From positions 1 to 64,000 of the IMG/VR virus record IMGVR_UViG_3300036859_000186: DNA of 64,000 bases; one strand, given 5' to 3'. Position numbers and translations under genes: made by a program. This document shows, one piece after another, positions 7,937-14,905 of this stretch. The notes below the pieces were generated by a model, which had not been told where the DNA came from, searched no databases, and saw nothing but the letters and a program-made list of their open reading frames with translations. The stretch is from a virus. Within the stretch, counting starts at the first letter, position 1, and the number at the start of each line of letters is the position of its first letter.

Positions 7937-8530
7937 TTATGCCCCGGCTGGAATGTAACGGTCCACTTGAAGATTGGCTCGGAGGCGTAGGGGTTTACCG
8001 TCCTCACCCTTCTCTGTGGGGTCTTCCACCCACGACTGGTATCCACCAATGACGTTGCCGTCCTTGTCACGTCGTGGAGGGAAATTCTTCATGCCTTCGA
8101 CCGTGAAACCAGTGTTCTTGTTATATGCGCGCCAGTCAACGTCTACCTGATAGACTGCGTTGGCTGTGCGCTCAACCGCATCGGCTAGCGACTGTGGGTC
8201 GCCAGTAACCTGAACCCTCATTCCGCAGGCTCGGAGGTAGTCTCCAAGCTGTGAAACGTCAGCACCTGATCGCTTGTAGGTCTTTGCTGAGACTTTAGTG
8301 AATCGGATTTGGAAGCCCTCGTTAGTTGGGCCAACAATCGTGGGGTCAATCTGGGCGGACAGGAAGCCAGCCTTAGTTGCACCAAACGCCGTATCTGGAA
8401 AGGACTCGGGAGCCCGCACCGTATATCGGCCAGCCTCAGGCAGCTGGAACCCCGTCTTCACATCAGCGTAGATTTCGAGGTCCAGCGGTGCCGACGTGTT
8501 CAGTTGTCCGAGACGAGAAATATCAGCCAT
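7937..8530 (-). CDS. hypothetical protein next to RecA-like ATPase
   Basis: 197 residues, SD AGGAG seven bases before ATG. Mixed beta-rich protein with a basic C-terminal third. It has its own promoter (8584-8612) and follows the RecA-like ATPase, a position often held by ssDNA-binding proteins in phages, but no OB-fold motif can be named, so the role is only a guess from context. Confidence 0.75.
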   Translation of the reverse strand: MADISRLGQLNTSAPLDLEIYADVKTGFQLPEAGRYTVRAPESFPDTAFGATKAGFLSAQIDPTIVGPTNEGFQIRFTKVSAKTYKRSGADVSQLGDYLRACGMRVQVTGDPQSLADAVERTANAVYQVDVDWRAYNKNTGFTVEGMKNFPPRRDKDGNVIGGYQSWVEDPTEKGEDGKPLRLRANLQVDRYIPAGA

Positions 8531-8583
8531 TCATTCACTCCTATTGTTCACGATTTGTAAAGCAAGTGGTTGTCAGCAAGAGA

Positions 8584-8612
8584 AGCATACCATGCTTATC
8601 CTTTGATGTCAA
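8584..8612 (-). promoter_or_regulatory. sigma-70-like promoter TTGACA-N17-TATGCT
   Basis: On the minus strand TTGACA (8612-8607) and TATGCT (8589-8584) are separated by 17 bases. The predicted start near 8577 gives a ~47-base leader to the 7937-8530 gene. Confidence 0.65.
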
Positions 8613-9477
8613 GCCGCTTGCGGATTGCGTCAATGGCCGTCTTCTTGCCTCCCTCCAGGAGGGTAAGTGCCTTGACGATTGATGCAGGTTCTATTTGAAT
8701 TGCTTCGAGTTTAGCTGCATCGAGGGGCAGTCGAATATTGCCTAGACCGGCAGCGTTCCCTGCTCCCACATCTACGTGGTTGCCCATGTAGAGGATATGA
8801 CGCTCAGGCTTGCCCTGCTGGGCAGGTAGAACGTCGATTCTGAAGGTGTAATTAAACCACCGGGGGACCTCAGATGTGAGGGCCTTACCGATGACATCGG
8901 GACCGAGCACCTTACCAGCAGCGGTGGCGTCCTCATCCTTCGAGACTGAGGATGTCCACATGATATAGGATGCATCGAGCTTCTGGGATGCCCAAATCTT
9001 CTCAGTCATGAACCCCTGTGCCACACCGAAGTGTGCCATGTTCGAGCCGCTGACCTTGAGCGTTTCGTTGTCGCCGGATACCTGGAAACTAATGTTTGCG
9101 CCCCCACCGATGTTCACGTTCTGGGCTGCCTTGGCCTTCATGTCTTCCATGAGTTCCTCAGCGAAGGACCGCATCGACTCAAAGGCGAACATGCCAATCT
9201 GACCGTTCTCTCCCTTCACCCACTTGCCTGCACTGTCACGAACGTTGCCCTGGACAGCGTTATTCAAGAAGATCCAAGGAGATGTGGTCCCCAATTGAAT
9301 GGGCTCGATGAGTCCAAGCTCGATATATGGTGTAACTGTGTCGATACCACCCTTATCGGCAGTATAGAGGCGGGTCTTCTTGCCGGTTGTCTTGTAGACG
9401 AACTCGGCCATCTCTCCCACCATTGCTGTCTTACCGCTATTTGTGCGGCCGTAAAGTAGGATGGTCTTCTTAGACAT
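8596..9477 (-). CDS. RecA-like P-loop ATPase (Sak4/AAA-type)
   Basis: 293 residues with Walker A GRTNSGKT at residues 10-17. The size and the position beside a possible SSB-like gene suit the phage Sak4-like or AAA_24 ATPases used in recombination and annealing. The Walker B is not sharply defined by eye. Overlaps the next upstream gene by eight bases. Confidence 0.75.
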   Translation of the reverse strand: MSKKTILLYGRTNSGKTAMVGEMAEFVYKTTGKKTRLYTADKGGIDTVTPYIELGLIEPIQLGTTSPWIFLNNAVQGNVRDSAGKWVKGENGQIGMFAFESMRSFAEELMEDMKAKAAQNVNIGGGANISFQVSGDNETLKVSGSNMAHFGVAQGFMTEKIWASQKLDASYIMWTSSVSKDEDATAAGKVLGPDVIGKALTSEVPRWFNYTFRIDVLPAQQGKPERHILYMGNHVDVGAGNAAGLGNIRLPLDAAKLEAIQIEPASIVKALTLLEGGKKTAIDAIRKRLDIKG

Positions 9478-9703
9478 GCTTCCTCATCACTTCGTATGGA
9501 GATCCAGGCTCTTCACCTTCCAGTTGTCCCATGTGGGTTACTTCAATAGCTCCCACACCCTCCATGAAGGATACACCATCGGTAAGTTTGTTGATGAGGG
9601 TGTCGATACTTGGTCCTTTTGCTCCTCGTTCACATTCAATGGCGATAAGGAAGCCGTGGGTTTCAAGCGGCACCTCTTCTCCACTATCTTTACGTTGTAA
9701 CAT
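9470..9703 (-). CDS. hypothetical protein, start uncertain
   Basis: 77 residues from the ATG at 9703, but that ATG has GAAGGG directly abutting it. The same frame stays protein-like upstream to an ATT at 9739 with GAGG before it, so the true product may be about 89 residues. It overlaps the alternative-frame gene 9538-9822 almost completely in its 5' half. Confidence 0.5.
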   Translation of the reverse strand: MLQRKDSGEEVPLETHGFLIAIECERGAKGPSIDTLINKLTDGVSFMEGVGAIEVTHMGQLEGEEPGSPYEVMRKHV

Positions 9704-9822
9704 CCCTTCAAATCCCTTCTTCGTAGGGCTTTCTCCAATGCAACCTCATCTTTGTTAGCACGAACGATGACGGTCTTTTTGGTAGAATGCCAACTCGCTT
9801 TGATTACGTAGTCGTATTCCAT
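9538..9822 (-). CDS. hypothetical protein overlapping 9470-9703
   Basis: 94 residues from an ATG at 9822, only about five bases after the predicted transcription start of the promoter at 9834-9862. The first 50 residues look like ordinary protein; the rest is Ser/Pro-rich and overlaps 9470-9703 in another frame. Either two overlapping genes or one gene joined by a -1 shift. Confidence 0.4.
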   Translation of the reverse strand: MEYDYVIKASWHSTKKTVIVRANKDEVALEKALRRRDLKGCYNVKIVEKRCRLKPTASLSPLNVNEEQKDQVSTPSSTNLPMVYPSWRVWELLK

Positions 9823-9833
9823 CGAGTCCAACG

Positions 9834-9862
9834 ATGATAGCACACCTAATAGGGTCTGTCAA
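9834..9862 (-). promoter_or_regulatory. sigma-70-like promoter TTGACA-N17-TATCAT
   Basis: Minus-strand TTGACA (9862-9857), 17-base spacer, TATCAT (9839-9834). It would read into the ATPase operon with a nearly leaderless first gene. Confidence 0.65.
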
Positions 9863-10010
9863 GGCACCAGTCGTAATCTGGAGTCCACTTGTGGGTGTCG
9901 CTCCATTTCTTGGGTTTAGGACCGTAGTGTCGAGTCTTATAGACTTTTGAGCGTCCACACACAGGACACTCAAACACTTCGATCAAGCACCAATATTTAC
10001 GTTTCTTCAT
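9846..10010 (-). CDS. small CPVC zinc-ribbon-like protein
   Basis: 54 residues starting at an ATG that overlaps the phosphoesterase stop as ATGA; AAAGGGA ribosome-binding site. Contains FECPVC plus an isolated Cys near the C-terminus. Unknown function. Confidence 0.6.
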   Translation of the reverse strand: MKKRKYWCLIEVFECPVCGRSKVYKTRHYGPKPKKWSDTHKWTPDYDWCLDRPY

Positions 10011-10558
10011 ATGGAGTCCCTTTCGTAGACCGGCGGTGCCCACTCTCCGACACGCGCGGGCAGGCGCGAAATCGCGTCTTCCAAGGTTATCGGAGTGTAA
10101 TTGATCCGTTCGACGGAGACATTGTAATACGGACCGGCCGGTGAAGGCTTTTCGTGAATGTGACCATGCAGGTTGCCCCTAAATCGCCCCAATGAATCGG
10201 GATGAATAGGTGCATGGGTGAGCATGGTATTGTTGAGGACCCGCATACCGTAGATTTCCGAGAATCCGGCTGCAAGATAAAGTCGGGTGCGGAAGATGTC
10301 ATGGTTCCCTCGCACAAGGCGCTTGTGGCCGTGTAGACGCTTGCACAGAGGCAAAGCATTGGCGACCATAGCTACGTCGCCTAGATGGTAGACATGGTCC
10401 TGTGGGCGAACCACAGCGTTCCACCGCTCAATCATGTGCTCGTCCATCTCATGGACATCTTTGAAGCCAGGACGGACGTAGACGCCATGAGAGTTGTGGA
10501 ACTTGAGAATGTTGGCGTGCCCGAAGTGCGTATCGGACACGACCCAAACGGTTGGCAC
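10007..10558 (-). CDS. calcineurin-like metallophosphoesterase
   Basis: 183 residues with the full metallophosphoesterase set: SDTHFGH, GDV, RGNHD, and HGHIH. Predicted two-metal phosphodiesterase; phage homologues act on nucleotides or nucleic acids, substrate unknown here. It sits between the tRNA cluster and the replication genes. Confidence 0.88.
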   Translation of the reverse strand: MPTVWVVSDTHFGHANILKFHNSHGVYVRPGFKDVHEMDEHMIERWNAVVRPQDHVYHLGDVAMVANALPLCKRLHGHKRLVRGNHDIFRTRLYLAAGFSEIYGMRVLNNTMLTHAPIHPDSLGRFRGNLHGHIHEKPSPAGPYYNVSVERINYTPITLEDAISRLPARVGEWAPPVYERDSI

Positions 10559-10581
10559 GAATTACTCCTAAAAAGTGTGGT

Positions 10582-10653
10582 AGCGGGTGCCGGAATCGAA
10601 CCGACCATACGTGGCTTATGAGACCACCGTGTCCACCATGTTCACCTACCCGC
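10582..10653 (-). tRNA. tRNA-Met (CAT)
   Basis: Six-pair acceptor stem (GCGGGT/ACCCGC), anticodon loop CTCATAA, five-pair T stem with loop TTCGATT. The seventh acceptor pair is mismatched. CAT may be read as Met (initiator or elongator) or, after lysidine modification, Ile. Confidence 0.8.
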
Positions 10654-10677
10654 AAAAATGGCACGGATGAAAAGAGC

Positions 10678-10737
10678 AGCAGGGATGCGGGTTTGAACTG
10701 CGCGGCTTATGAGGCCGTTCAACCATGATAACCCTAC
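10678..10737 (-). tRNA. tRNA-like remnant with CAT anticodon loop
   Basis: A 60-base segment keeps an acceptor-like stem (GTAGGG/CCCTGC with one wobble) and an anticodon arm CGGC-CTCATAA-GCCG, but the D arm is about seven bases short and the T stem does not pair. A promoter -10 box lies inside its 5' part. Probably a decayed copy of the neighbouring CAT tRNA. Confidence 0.35.
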
Positions 10738-10754
10738 AAAACGACCCGTGTCAA
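10725..10754 (-). promoter_or_regulatory. promoter TTGACA-N18-TATCAT inside the tRNA cluster
   Basis: Minus-strand TTGACA (10754-10749) and TATCAT (10730-10725). It would start a transcript through the remnant tRNA, tRNA-Met and the phosphoesterase operon. Confidence 0.5.
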
Positions 10755-10757
10755 AAA

Positions 10758-10834
10758 TGGTGGAATCGACAGGAATTGAACCTGCAACCCCCTGCGTGCA
10801 AGGCAGGCGCTCTACCATGTTGAGCTATCCCCGC
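10758..10834 (-). tRNA. tRNA-Ala (TGC) with non-pairing acceptor stem
   Basis: D stem GCTC/GAGC, anticodon arm CCTGC-CTTGCAC-GCAGG (TGC), T arm GCAGG-TTCAATT-CCTGT and encoded CCA are all present. However the 5' acceptor GCGGGGA does not pair with the 3' strand CGATTCC (only one Watson-Crick pair plus wobbles). As written it could not form a standard acceptor arm. Confidence 0.6.
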
Positions 10835-10838
10835 AAAT

Positions 10839-10914
10839 TGGCCCAATCGGCACGGATTGAACGTGCGACCTCCGGCTCTTCAGACCAGCGCTCTACCAGC
10901 TGAGCTACGATTGG
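10839..10914 (-). tRNA. tRNA-Phe (GAA)
   Basis: Perfect seven-pair acceptor CCAATCG/CGATTGG, D stem GCTC/GAGC, anticodon loop CTGAAGA, T arm with TTCAATC loop, encoded CCA. Confidence 0.92.
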
Positions 10915-10920
10915 AAAGGC

Positions 10921-11127
10921 AACACGGACAAGTTGGGAATGAGGAAGTGGGAGCCATCACGCTTCCCTGTTTGCGATGATAATCCTCACTCATCGGCCCG
11001 TGCTTAAAGCTTTGCAGTCATCACCACGCGCTACCCATCCCGGAGTCCACTACTATGTAGTAGGTTACTGTTTCGTGCATACCGGGCTTTAAGATCGGGC
11101 CTACAAACCCTCAAGCCTTGTCCGTGT
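10921..11127 (-). ncRNA. highly structured ~205-nt RNA in the tRNA cluster, class unknown
   Basis: No ORF. The ends pair perfectly over 11 bp (10922-10932 with 11117-11127). Nested inside are GGCCCG/CGGGCC (10995-11000 with 11096-11101), CTTAAAGC/GCTTTAAG (11003-11010 with 11086-11093), CCCGG/CCGGG (11039-11043 with 11082-11086), and hairpins at 11050-11063, 10975-10994 and 10943-10966. All stems are mutually compatible, giving a multi-branched fold closed by the terminal helix. It matches no RNA family known to me; tmRNA, RNase P and 6S signatures were not found. Confidence 0.65.
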
Positions 11128-11137
11128 GACTGCAAAT

Positions 11138-11216
11138 TGGGTGCCCCCGGCTAGATTCGAACTAGCACTGAACCGCTTCTGAGGCGGATATCTCTGCCAT
11201 TTGGATTACAGGGGCA
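11138..11216 (-). tRNA. tRNA-Leu (CAG), short variable loop
   Basis: Seven-pair acceptor TGCCCCT/GGGGGCA, anticodon loop CTCAGAA, T arm GCTAG-TTCGAAT-CTAGC, encoded CCA. The variable region is about six bases, unusual because leucine tRNAs normally have a long variable arm, so the charged amino acid is not certain. Confidence 0.8.
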
Positions 11217-11257
11217 TACGTAGGCGTTTGATCGGGTCTTTGTGTGGCATATATAGT

Positions 11258-11332
11258 TGGCTATGGCGGATGGAATCGAACCATCATTACAGGATTCAGA
11301 GTCCTGAGTCCTACCAGTTGAACGACGCCACA
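11258..11332 (-). tRNA. tRNA-Gln (CTG)
   Basis: Acceptor TGTGGCG/CGCCATA, anticodon arm CAGGA-CTCTGAA-TCCTG, T arm GATGG-TTCGATT-CCATC, encoded CCA. Confidence 0.9.
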
Positions 11333-11333
11333 A

Positions 11334-11408
11334 TGGAAGGCGGTGCTGGGATCGAACCAGCCTTAGATGTTTTGCAGACACCCGTCTCAACCGACTGACT
11401 CACTGCCC
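11334..11408 (-). tRNA. tRNA-Cys (GCA)
   Basis: Anticodon arm GGTGT-CTGCAAA-ACATC, T arm GCTGG-TTCGATC-CCAGC, encoded CCA. Acceptor GGGCAGT/ACCGCCT has one A:C mismatch and one G:U. Its 5' end overlaps the last 22 bases of the resolvase gene, so transcription of the two must be continuous. Confidence 0.85.
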
Positions 11409-11725
11409 GAATTTGAGGCCCACGACGTTACGGTCTGACGAGTAGAAGAGACGTAAACTTCGATGTGCTGTTGAAACTTTTGACCCCACTTCAATGGAAT
11501 CGGGGGCTTGGCTTTGAAAGCTTCAATAAGGCGGTTGGCTGCCGCAAGCGTCTCAACACGCTTACACTGGATGAACATTACCGGGTCAGAGCCCAGCGGG
11601 ACAACTATAAGATCGAAGGGGCCGTGACTTCCTGCAGTGCGAAGGACCTCATAGGCATGATTGCGCCAGAATTTCATTCTAGCATATTCATAAGCCCTGC
11701 CTCTGTTATAGTTCTTATTTGGCAT
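11387..11725 (-). CDS. Holliday-junction-resolvase-like PD-(D/E)XK nuclease
   Basis: 112 residues: NRGRAYEYA with the first acidic residue, TAGSHGPFDLIV holding the central Asp, and FIQCKR as the (E/Q)xK motif. This is the archaeal Hjc-like arrangement found in many phages for resolving recombination intermediates. The C-terminal tail runs into tRNA-Cys. Confidence 0.8.
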   Translation of the reverse strand: MPNKNYNRGRAYEYARMKFWRNHAYEVLRTAGSHGPFDLIVVPLGSDPVMFIQCKRVETLAAANRLIEAFKAKPPIPLKWGQKFQQHIEVYVSSTRQTVTSWASNSGSESVG

Positions 11726-11740
11726 TTAGAAGTCCTGTCG

Positions 11741-11902
11741 TCATATGACCTCCTGTCCATGCGATTGCTCAGGAGACCACCCACAAAGTAGGCAGTAGGT
11801 GGTGTCTTGGAAGACATGGCTACAACGCACTGCACGTTGTAGTTTCAGGTGCCGTTCATAGGCAGCCCTTGAAGGGAATGCCTCTCGTGGCAGATCTAGG
11901 AT
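11741..11902 (-). CDS. small CxxC protein, non-canonical start suspected
   Basis: About 53 residues ending in RCSHVF...CLLCGW, a zinc-finger-like pattern. Downstream of the nuclease stop the frame has no ATG, GTG or TTG; an ATC at 11902 or CTG at 11893 are the only plausible starts. Extending to the first ATG (12169) would run through 260 bases that encode the nuclease in another frame. Confidence 0.5.
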   Translation of the reverse strand: MLDLPREAFPSRAAYERHLKLQRAVRCSHVFQDTTYCLLCGWSPEQSHGQEVI

Positions 11903-11909
11903 CTTACGT

Positions 11910-13157
11910 CTAGATCCCGAAGCCGTAGCCTTCTTCTTGTTCTTTGATAGAGCGATCTTTGCGCTCGTGGCGTTCGGCTTCCATCGGGTGGTGGCTTTCT
12001 CGCCAGTTGTATCCGAGAGCCAGTGGGTTATCTGAGTTACTGAAGCAGAGCGACCTGTAGGCACAGGGGTTGCCGAACGCCGGGTAGCACTGCTCGAACT
12101 TCTGCGGGAAGTAGGCGTCGAGACCTGCTGCCCGTGTTTCCTTGTCGTCGATTTCATAGGTTCCCTCAATCAGGAACATGCCCATCTGGATTTCTCGTTC
12201 CCGGATGGCGCGCTGATTAAAGAAGGCGTTGACTAGGTCTTCGTTAATGAATATCGGCGCGGTTCTGGGGAATTGCTCGACAAGGGTATTGTCTGGCATA
12301 TTGGCGACCCATTCACGAACTCCACCTTCCATTTCCCATACAGGTGCCCGTTTGAATCCTGGAGCGTAATCGTAGCGCACTTCTCCTGAGATAAAAGGAG
12401 GTTGAGCAGAGCGTGCGTAACCGTAACAGAAAGGACTTGACTGTTTTCCATATGACTCATAGCCTTTGTAGAGGCCCTGAACAATGACTGCGGCTACGGG
12501 CTGGCCGAGCTTCGCTTCGATGGCCTTAATGGAGGAGTGGACCTGCACCGCAGTGTTCCACGAGTTGATCCACTTGTCCTTCTTGGACATAGTGGACTTG
12601 TATTCGATGTAGAAGGCATCCCCGTCTCTGCCTAGCACCAAGTCGGGCTTCGACATGAATCTTATACCGTCATGGTCGTAGGTAAGCTCCTGCTCGATGA
12701 GCAGAATCTCCGGGTATTCCGCGATGAGGGCGGGCCAGACAGCCTTATGGAACCCTCGAACAAGCCCCTCAACAAGAGTAGACTGTTCCTTCGCAAAAAC
12801 GATGGTTTCGAACTCGTCGCCAGTATCACCCGATGTGATTTGATTGGCGATAGAGTCATACATGTGCTTTCGGGCGGCATCAGCGATAGCGTCGATGTCG
12901 ATCCCACCTTCCTTGTGTTGGAAGGCAATGGCTGCAAGGGCATCATGAATGGCAGTGCCCATGTAGAGATAGAAGTCGGTGGATTCTGGCACGACACCGC
13001 GACCACCAAACTCGTAGTTCCAGTAACGCTTGCGTGGACACGACCAGTCCGTAGTAGAGCGGGTTCGGTCATACAGGAGAAGTTCGTGAACCGATGGGGT
13101 GTTCTGCTGTTGAATTATGGCAGCAGGGACAAAATGCGCGTCGTTTTTCTCGGACAT
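11910..13157 (-). CDS. RecB/Cas4-like PD-(D/E)XK nuclease
   Basis: 415 residues from the ATG at 13157 (GAGG upstream); an earlier ATG at 13220 adds an unlikely basic leader. It has SCPRKRYW near the N-terminus, a central SKPDLV...YIEYKST nuclease core, and a C-terminal C-x6-C-x5-C cluster. Together with the N-terminal Cys these would bind a 4Fe-4S cluster as in Cas4/AddB-type exonucleases. Likely processes DNA ends during recombination. Confidence 0.83.
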   Translation of the reverse strand: MSEKNDAHFVPAAIIQQQNTPSVHELLLYDRTRSTTDWSCPRKRYWNYEFGGRGVVPESTDFYLYMGTAIHDALAAIAFQHKEGGIDIDAIADAARKHMYDSIANQITSGDTGDEFETIVFAKEQSTLVEGLVRGFHKAVWPALIAEYPEILLIEQELTYDHDGIRFMSKPDLVLGRDGDAFYIEYKSTMSKKDKWINSWNTAVQVHSSIKAIEAKLGQPVAAVIVQGLYKGYESYGKQSSPFCYGYARSAQPPFISGEVRYDYAPGFKRAPVWEMEGGVREWVANMPDNTLVEQFPRTAPIFINEDLVNAFFNQRAIREREIQMGMFLIEGTYEIDDKETRAAGLDAYFPQKFEQCYPAFGNPCAYRSLCFSNSDNPLALGYNWRESHHPMEAERHERKDRSIKEQEEGYGFGI

Positions 13158-13320
13158 CTTAAGCGGGCCTCGTAGGCGGTTCCCAGGGAATTGACACGAT
13201 AAACAGTGCAATTGTAACAACGGTAAGGACGATTAGAACCATGAGTTCCTTCTAGGAACCGAAAGGTTCCTTGTAAACGGCCGGTGACGCCCGGTCGTGG
13301 GACGGTTGTTGTGTTGAGGA

Positions 13321-13350
13321 AGCTTAGCACAAACGGCCCAAGAATGTCAA
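13321..13350 (-). promoter_or_regulatory. leftward promoter TTGACA-N18-TAAGCT
   Basis: TTGACA at 13350-13345 and TAAGCT at 13326-13321 with an upstream TG (extended -10). It would drive the RecB-like nuclease, resolvase and tRNA operon. It shares its -35 box with the palindrome at 13345-13360. Confidence 0.5.
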
Positions 13351-13360
13351 GTCCTTGACA
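13345..13360. promoter_or_regulatory. palindromic operator between divergent promoters
   Basis: TGTCAAG-TC-CTTGACA is a near-perfect 16-bp palindrome whose arms are the -35 boxes of both divergent promoters. A dimeric repressor here would block both directions. Confidence 0.5.
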
Positions 13361-13384
13361 TACAGGCGGTTACCATGCTATGAT
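13355..13384 (+). promoter_or_regulatory. rightward promoter TTGACA-N18-TATGAT
   Basis: Consensus -35 at 13355-13360 and TATGAT at 13379-13384. Predicted leader of about 60 bases to the helicase, containing CACCC/GGGTG and an SD-containing hairpin CTCCC-TGGA-GGGAG (13438-13451). Confidence 0.75.
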
Positions 13385-13452
13385 CCTGCCCTAACTGCGG
13401 AAACCTCACCCACTAAGGGTGGCTCTTAAGGGTTAGTCTCCCTGGAGGGAGC

Positions 13453-14445
13453 ATGAACCTGTTTGATACGAACGCATCACCAATTCCTCCTCTAGAAAAG
13501 GTTGGAACACCTATCACTGCCCCTATCGAAGAGGGGCCTGTAGACTTAATTCCTGGACTGCTGCCACGAAAGGGCCAGCTCGTTATTGCGGGTGAGACCA
13601 ACGTAGGTAAGTCCCTCGTCGCTCTCGAAATTTGCTCCGCCCTGATTACTGGCGGGCCGCTCTGGGGTGAACTTCAACCGACCGCCCAGGCAAAGAAGAT
13701 CCTCTACATTCTTGGGGAGCACTACAACGAGGTCATTCAGAGATTGTGGCAGTATACTCACCTGCCTATGACGGACCAAGTATATCTCATCGGTCCTGAG
13801 CAGCTCGGATACGACAAGTGGCTGGTCGTCAATGGACGACCGAACCCTACGGGCATAAACAAGCTGACGCGATGGTCTGAGGGCGTTGATTTGGTGGTGT
13901 TTGACCCACTCGCGGCCTTCGTTTCTGGGGTCGATACCGAGAATGACAATATCACAATGCGTCTTGTCCTCGACAGCATGAGCGTCATCACGCAGAGGAC
14001 TGGGGCGAGCTGCCTTATCCTTGCACATCAGGGTAAGCCAATGATGGACAAGTTTGGAGCAGAGCATTCCCGCAAGAGCTACGCTATCAGGGGGGCCAGC
14101 GGTATCGAGGATGCGGCCACGAACATCTTCTATCTCAGCATGGCTGAGAAGGGGTCGTCGCAGGCCGCTCAGGAAACGGCTGACACCAAGATTCTCTCGC
14201 TCAGGTGCCGCAAGTATAAGGGGCTTGCTCCAGAGGAATACAAGCTCTCTCGGGACGAGAACACGTTGGTTCATACGCTCCTCGGCAACCGGCCTCACAC
14301 TGAAGTGCGGGCGATGGAAACGAAGAACAAATCAGGAAGGCTTCAGGCCGCGTTCCCTGAGATGAAGACCTCTGAGATCATCAAGATCTTGGCGGCAATC
14401 AACAACCAGTCAGACAATACAATCAGAAGCTACCTTGCCTCGTAA
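13453..14445 (+). CDS. RepA/DnaB-like hexameric helicase (AAA_25)
   Basis: 330 residues. Walker A GETNVGKS near residue 47, Walker B LVVFDPLAAF, and ILAHQGK as the following conserved strand, the order seen in RSF1010 RepA-like and AAA_25 phage ATPases. Probable replicative or accessory DNA helicase partnering the polymerase encoded on the opposite strand. SD GGAGGGAGC precedes ATG. It has its own promoter and terminator, so it is a single-gene transcription unit. Confidence 0.85.
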   Translation: MNLFDTNASPIPPLEKVGTPITAPIEEGPVDLIPGLLPRKGQLVIAGETNVGKSLVALEICSALITGGPLWGELQPTAQAKKILYILGEHYNEVIQRLWQYTHLPMTDQVYLIGPEQLGYDKWLVVNGRPNPTGINKLTRWSEGVDLVVFDPLAAFVSGVDTENDNITMRLVLDSMSVITQRTGASCLILAHQGKPMMDKFGAEHSRKSYAIRGASGIEDAATNIFYLSMAEKGSSQAAQETADTKILSLRCRKYKGLAPEEYKLSRDENTLVHTLLGNRPHTEVRAMETKNKSGRLQAAFPEMKTSEIIKILAAINNQSDNTIRSYLAS

Positions 14446-14462
14446 GGCGAGGCAGTAAGAAC

Positions 14463-14496
14463 AAGGCTCCACTCGAAAGGGTGGGGCCTTTTTTAT
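14463..14496 (+). terminator. rho-independent terminator of the helicase gene
   Basis: AAGGCTCCAC (14463-14472) pairs with GTGGGGCCTT (14481-14490) apart from one G:U, and is followed by a T-run to 14496. Confidence 0.88.
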
Positions 14497-14693
14497 TTCA
14501 TAGGGTTTGTCACGTTGATCCACTCGCCTTCGCTGCTACCGACAAATATCGGACCTCCATAAGGCTGGAAGCGTTGGGTGATGAAACAGTAGCGACACCA
14601 ACGTTTCTGTTGTGGGTTAGATTGACTTGTGGTGTAGTGCCAGGTGTGCCAATCAAGGAAACGGCAGGCAAACCAGCGCAAGAAGTCGAACAT
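14493..14693 (-). CDS. small protein with CRYC motif
   Basis: 66 residues from ATG 14693 (GAGG upstream), convergent to the helicase gene and ending inside its terminator. Aromatic-rich, with a CRYC pair. The protein-like composition (WCRYC, PYGGPIFVG) favours this strand over the overlapping plus-strand frame. Function unknown. Confidence 0.55.
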   Translation of the reverse strand: MFDFLRWFACRFLDWHTWHYTTSQSNPQQKRWCRYCFITQRFQPYGGPIFVGSSEGEWINVTNPMK

Positions 14694-14784
14694 ATAGGAA
14701 ACCTCGTGTATTTCATCGGATGCACTCCGTCCGGGGAGGAGGGGGCGTGTCGGTGGACGCCCCTCCAAGACGAGACCAATAGTG

Positions 14785-14876
14785 TGCACAGAATAGCAAG
14801 AAAAACTCAAAGTTCCCCTTACTTATAAGGGGATCAAAGATTGAGTTTTTAGTATTTGCAAGATAAGAACTTGCGT
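14785..14876. repeat. structured repeat element, copy 1 (copy 2 at 42385-42476)
   Basis: A 92-base noncoding element aligning without gaps to 42385-42476, about 74% identical over its last 76 bases. Copy 1 folds as AAAAACTCAA/TTGAGTTTTT enclosing CCCCTT/AAGGGG, followed by hairpin GCAAG/CTTGC. In copy 2 the last stem is GCAAG/TTTGC, preserving pairing by G:U. Both copies precede rightward genes. Confidence 0.7.
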
Positions 14877-14905
14877 AATAGCTCGTTCTATGTTATCTTT
14901 GCAAG

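Noticed and set aside
10975-11080. Hammerhead ribozyme in the structured RNA (GATGAG and GAAAC words present)
   Set aside because: Order and flanking stems do not allow the catalytic core, and CTGATGA is not exact.
12169-12484. Long alternative frames inside the RecB-like nuclease gene
   Set aside because: Ser/Thr/Arg-rich shadows with no SD; the nuclease frame carries all motifs.
14481-14828. 115-codon plus-strand frame after the helicase terminator
   Set aside because: Begins within the terminator stem; the minus-strand frame has the more protein-like composition.
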